DNA from: Deltaproteobacteria bacterium
GTDB lineage: Bacteria > Desulfobacterota > Binatia > Binatales > Binataceae
NCBI GenBank assembly: GCA_003135855.1
Contig: PNBD01000015.1
Coordinates: 270,306 to 311,246, forward strand
DNA length: 40,941 nucleotides
Reading direction: 5' to 3'
Program-made: the position numbers and the translations under genes
Shown here: one piece after another, positions 38,043-40,941 of the stretch
Layout: each line of letters opens with the position of its first letter
Numbering within the stretch: the stretch's first letter is position 1
Notes under the pieces: generated by a model
Told to the model about the DNA's origin: nothing
The model's database searches: none
What the model saw: the letters and a program-made list of their open reading frames with translations, nothing else

Positions 38043-38348
38043 ATGAAAAGGCTTTCAACCATTTTTGCCACCGGAATGCTGACGTTGACTTTGTCGGCGA
38101 GTGCTATGGCGGGCTCCGTCGGAGTTTCGCGTAGTGACGCCGTCACTCACCCCGACCCCGAGACGATTGCTGAACTACAGCGGGCCTCGCAAGCTGCGCA
38201 GCGCGAAGCCTACGAAGGAAACAAGGACAATCTCGCCTTTCGCCAGAAGAGCTACGAAATCGATCAACTCATTGCGCGCGTGAAGAGCGGGCAGCAGGTC
38301 GATCAGAACCAGGTTGACGAGGCACTGCAGCCGGTCTGGGTCTGGTAG
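38043..38348 (+). CDS. Small secreted protein, unknown function
   Basis: A 101-residue protein with an obvious signal peptide: MKRL, hydrophobic TIFATGMLTLTLSASAMA, and cleavage expected after AMA. The AGGAGG site at 38028-38033 fixes the ATG at 38043; the open frame extends further upstream but without translation signals. The mature part (about 78 residues) is polar and helical, with AELQRASQAAQREAYEGN and YEIDQLIARVKSGQQVD, and ends in VWVW. I recognise no family. Its upstream region shares a 29-nt element with the small membrane-protein gene at 27590, so both may belong to one envelope or stress regulon. Confidence 0.75.
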   Translation: MKRLSTIFATGMLTLTLSASAMAGSVGVSRSDAVTHPDPETIAELQRASQAAQREAYEGNKDNLAFRQKSYEIDQLIARVKSGQQVDQNQVDEALQPVWVW

Positions 38349-38401
38349 CGCGGCGACACAGAGAGGCGGCGGAGATCGGCCAAGGCTCGAATTGCCGCCG
38401 C

Positions 38402-38677
38402 TTCCATCATCGCGATGACAATGACTTCGTTCAGGCGGGCAATCTCTACCGGCTGATGAGCGAACCCGAGAAGGTGAGACTCGTGAACAACATTGCGGCG
38501 AATCTTTCCAAGGTTAGCCGCGAAGACATCATCGAACGTTCAGTGGCAAACTTTGGCAACGCCGATCTGGAGTTTGGCGATCGAGTTGCAGGGGCAGTGA
38601 CAAAACGCCGGTCGCCACGTCCAGCGGCTTTCGACGGAATCAAGCCAATAGCAACGGATAGCGAACGTGCTGATTAA
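38402..38677 (+). pseudogene. Catalase C-terminal remnant
   Basis: A 91-codon open stretch that reads as the C-terminal catalase-related domain: DDNDFVQAGNLYRLMSEPEK, then VRLVNNIAANLSKVSREDIIE and a short tail. These match the end of monofunctional haem catalases, which follow this pattern closely (QAGxLYRLMxxxEKxRLVxNIAxxLxxV). The rest of the enzyme, about 400 residues including the haem ligand region, is missing. Just upstream is the end of the small secreted-protein gene, 54 nt away. The internal ATG at 38456 could start a 73-residue peptide, but with no catalytic part it would not be functional. A truncated pseudogene is by far the best reading. Confidence 0.8.
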
Positions 38678-38718
38678 ATGTTTGGAGTTTTGAACTACTT
38701 AAAAGGAGAACCAGCGCC

Positions 38719-39231
38719 ATGAAAAACAGCTCTGCAACTAAAATGAAAAACTTTTCGGATACCGCAACCGATCTCAGCGGCGACGCGGTGGTCGAGATAT
38801 CGGGCAGTCTTCGTAAGTTGCTGGCCGACGTGTTCACGCTCTATGTGAAGACCAAGAACTTCCATTGGCACATGACCGGCCCGCATTTTCGCGATTATCA
38901 CCTGCTCCTCGATGAGCAAGCAACTCAGATCTTCGCCATGACGGACGATATCGCAGAGCGTGCACGCAAGATCGGCGGTAAGACACTTCGCTCGATCAGC
39001 GACATCTCACGGCATCAGCGCCTCAAAGACAACAATGACGAATTCGTCACACCCGAGGACATGCTGAGCGAGCTTCACGCTGACAGTCTAGAACTGACAC
39101 GCAATCTACGTGCGACGCATGAGCTATGCGATAAGCACAACGACGTCGCCACTGCCAGCCTGATCGAGAACTGGATCGACGAGACTGAACGCCGAACCTG
39201 GTTCCTGTTGGAGATAGTCGCCGAACGCTAG
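38719..39231 (+). CDS. dps: Dps-family ferritin-like DNA-protection protein
   Basis: A 170-residue Dps. The ferroxidase-type ligands lie in KTKNFHWHMTGPHFRDYHLLLDEQ (spread over about 44-68: His51, His53 and a following Asp/Glu pair), as expected for sites formed at dimer interfaces. DDIAERARKIGG follows, and a final long helix ends LIENWIDETERRTWFLLEIV. The N-terminus is extended, polar and lysine-containing, a feature that in other Dps proteins helps DNA binding. AAAAGGAG ten bases upstream supports the ATG. Dps forms a 12-subunit shell that oxidises iron with peroxide. It sits intact between a catalase remnant and an oxidoreductase remnant, so a former oxidative-stress group may have eroded around it. 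Confidence 0.93.
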   Translation: MKNSSATKMKNFSDTATDLSGDAVVEISGSLRKLLADVFTLYVKTKNFHWHMTGPHFRDYHLLLDEQATQIFAMTDDIAERARKIGGKTLRSISDISRHQRLKDNNDEFVTPEDMLSELHADSLELTRNLRATHELCDKHNDVATASLIENWIDETERRTWFLLEIVAER

Positions 39232-39304
39232 CCGTTACTCCGACTTGATGTCGATACGGGTTAGCAGACCGGCCTTCGGCATGGACCTTAATAGCCACCC
39301 AGGG

Positions 39305-39403
39305 ATGACGAACATGCAGCAATCTTCAGAGCTGATCGAGCGCCTTAAATGCCTGGAGCGCAGACAGGCTGAACTGCAACGTACCAACCGAAGGCTGGGA
39401 TCG
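39305..39403 (+). pseudogene. N-terminal fragment of an unidentified coiled-coil protein
   Basis: About 33 codons from ATG 39305 that read as a start of a real protein: ELIERLKCLERRQAELQ, then a basic NRRLG. The spacing is that of a short coiled coil, a common opening in small hypothetical membrane proteins. After about 39400 the frame becomes meaningless, and a molybdopterin-oxidoreductase sequence begins in another frame. It therefore looks like the 5' stump of a gene cut by a deletion junction. No family can be named. Confidence 0.4.
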
Positions 39404-39411
39404 GTTACGGG

Positions 39412-40529
39412 TGCGATATCAACCCGCTGCCCGAAGTGGGGTTGCTGCGATTCAAACATCCGCAGGAACCGCTTCATCTGTTGGGCAAAGGGACCCGCCT
39501 TTCCGATCGCCTTCTGCAGGTTCGCATCAATGGCGACGTAGCTCTGCTGAAAGGAATAATTAAAACCGTGCTTGAGGCGGAGGATCGTTCGCCGGAAACA
39601 GTGTTGGACTGGGATTTCATTCGCGGCCACACCAATCGAAACGGAGTCGAAAACATCCGCGAACTCGTCAACCTGCTCCTTCTCCGCGGCAACATCGGAA
39701 AGCCTAACTCGGGAGTCCTATGCGTCCGCGGACATAGTAATGTCCAGGGCGATCGCACCATGGGTATCTGGGAGCAGATGGATGAAGGATTTCTCAACCG
39801 GCTGGGAGTCGAATTCAAGTTCGAGCCTCCGCGCCGCAAGGGCTACGACACGGTCGAAACTATCCGCGCGATTCACGCTGGCAAGGTCAAAGCGTTCATA
39901 AGTCTCGGTGGCAACTTTCTCTCCGCGACTCCTGACACCGATGTGGTCGCGCGCGGATTGAGTAGGTGTAGGCTCACAGCTTTCATTTCGACCAAGTTGA
40001 ATCGGGGCCACCTAGTTACGGGAGAGACCTCGGTGATTCTACCCTGCCTGGGACGCACCGAGGTCGACGTGCAACCCTCGGGGCCGCAGGTCACGACCGT
40101 GGAAGATACGCTCGGGGTAGTGAGTTCGTCGCGCGGCGTACTCGCCCGCGCGTCGAAAGATATCAGGAGCGAAGTTGCCATGATTGCTGGTATCGCCGAA
40201 GCAACTGTGGGCGGCAAAGGCGACGTCAACTGGATGCAGTTGCTCGACTACGATCAGATTCGCGACCGCGCCTCCAGAGTCGTGGCCGGATTTGAGAACT
40301 TCAATGAGCGCGCGCGCTCACCAGGCGGATTCTACGCTCCAGTGGCTACGAAAGAGCGGCGCTTCGCCACCGCCACCGGCAAGGCGAACTTCACCGTCAA
40401 TCCAATCCGGCCGCGACCTACTGCCCGGAAACCAATCCTCTGGTCGCGCTCGGCAGCGTTGCGGAAATCAGCAACACTCCGGCGTCGAAGTCGATCGTGA
40501 TCACCATCGAATCGGCGAATCGCAACTAG
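39412..40529 (+). pseudogene. FdhF/YdeP-type molybdopterin oxidoreductase, deletion mosaic
   Basis: Remnant of a formate-dehydrogenase-alpha-like (YdeP-type) oxidoreductase. The first recognisable residues are INPLPEVGLLRFKHPQEP (39418 on), which in intact members lie well inside the protein; the N-terminal part with cofactor-binding motifs is gone. The frame then reads well: GVLCVRGHSNVQGDRTMG, FISLGGNFLSATPDT, NRGHLVTGE, and so on to GKANFTVNPIRP near 40413. There it jumps to another frame, where YCPETNPLVALGSVAE and NTPASKSIVITIE form the family's usual C-terminal end, with TAG at 40527. So the N-terminal part and a segment before the last 38 codons are both missing. A 354-residue ORF from 39436 exists but cannot be a working enzyme. 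Confidence 0.78.
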
Positions 40530-40593
40530 AGGGGGTAGCCATCCCGACACGCCAAGAAAATCTATCGAAGTCGGCAATTCGCACAACGCTAGG

Positions 40594-40686
<93 letters not shown>

Positions 40687-40857
40687 GCGCCGTTGAGTGC
40701 CGATTCTTCAATATCGATTGCCCTCGCGCAAGCTGCGTTGCGAGGCCCGCAGCCTCTACTCGATTCGCGGCGCGCGACTATAGTTCTCTAGCGCTTTGAC
40801 GCCGTCGATCCCCGGTTCGCGGTTGTGCCGATCTCCGCCCGGTAGTATCACTCCGCT

Positions 40858-40941
40858 ATGCCAGCAGCCGCTGAATCTGCCGTACCGCCGGTGATGCGAA
40901 TCGAACTGCCGCCCGGTCCGGGCTTCATCGCTACGTTTGAT
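40858..40941 (+). CDS. Start of an unidentified gene, cut by the window end
   Basis: An ATG at 40858 opens 28 codons without a stop up to the last base (MPAAAESAVPPVMRIELPPG, then PGFIATFD). The Pro/Ala-rich opening followed by a strand-like VMRIELPPG is compatible with a real start, but there is too little sequence to name a family and no strong ribosome binding site. It lies 171 nt from the tRNA-Ser gene; nothing else is visible in that gap. Confidence 0.4.
   Translation, partial: MPAAAESAVPPVMRIELPPGPGFIATFD

Overview
This 40.9 kb window looks like chromosomal DNA of a GC-rich, Gram-negative soil-type bacterium. The evidence is an RND pump with a periplasmic adaptor, a LolA-like protein with FtsX/MacB-type permeases, several secretory signal peptides and multidomain ATPases. 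Phylum cannot be fixed from the sequence alone; Desulfobacterota/Myxococcota-, Binatota- or Acidobacteriota-like lineages would all fit.

Layout. (1) 1-2560, + strand: the 3' part of a glucoamylase-family gene and a mercuric-reductase-like flavin disulfide oxidoreductase. (2) 2691-7716, + strand: a tight five-gene operon with a flippase-like membrane protein, a LolA-like periplasmic protein, two tandem FtsX-type permeases and their ATPase. It converges with a secreted protein of unknown function (7731-8702, - strand). (3) 26660-8984, - strand: a lipopeptide-type biosynthetic operon. Its order is fatty acyl-AMP ligase (FAAL), ACP-KS-AT-DH-KR-ACP polyketide synthase, a free-standing condensation domain, a C*-A-T-C-A-T-TE peptide synthetase, an MbtH-like protein and a type II thioesterase. 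Genes overlap or nearly touch, so they are probably co-transcribed. A probable gene remnant lies just upstream of the FAAL gene. (4) 27590-34277, + strand: a small membrane protein, a beta-hydroxyacid-type dehydrogenase, an RND pump gene broken by a 4-nt insertion, its adaptor, and an aldo/keto reductase. (5) 37846-34298, - strand: a large AAA/TPR ATPase split by one in-frame amber codon. (6) 38043-40529, + strand: a small secreted protein, a catalase C-terminal remnant, an intact Dps gene, and a mosaic remnant of an FdhF/YdeP-type molybdopterin oxidoreductase. (7) A tRNA-Ser(GCU) gene, and the start of a gene running off the window.

How the cluster should work (inference from domain order): the FAAL adenylates a fatty acid and loads it on the N-terminal ACP of the PKS. 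The PKS extends it once, with reduction to the hydroxyl and dehydration but no enoyl reduction, giving a 2,3-unsaturated acyl chain. The NRPS adds two amino acids and its thioesterase releases a lipodipeptide. The first condensation domain of the NRPS lacks the catalytic HHxxxDG motif, while the free-standing condensation domain encoded just upstream keeps HHxxxD. The simplest reading is that the separate protein makes the first amide bond in trans. The neighbouring Lol/Mac-like operon is a candidate exporter, but only its position suggests this.

Other unusual points are a 25-of-29-nt shared element upstream of two small envelope-protein genes about 10 kb apart, and a concentration of broken or truncated genes between 28.8 and 40.5 kb.
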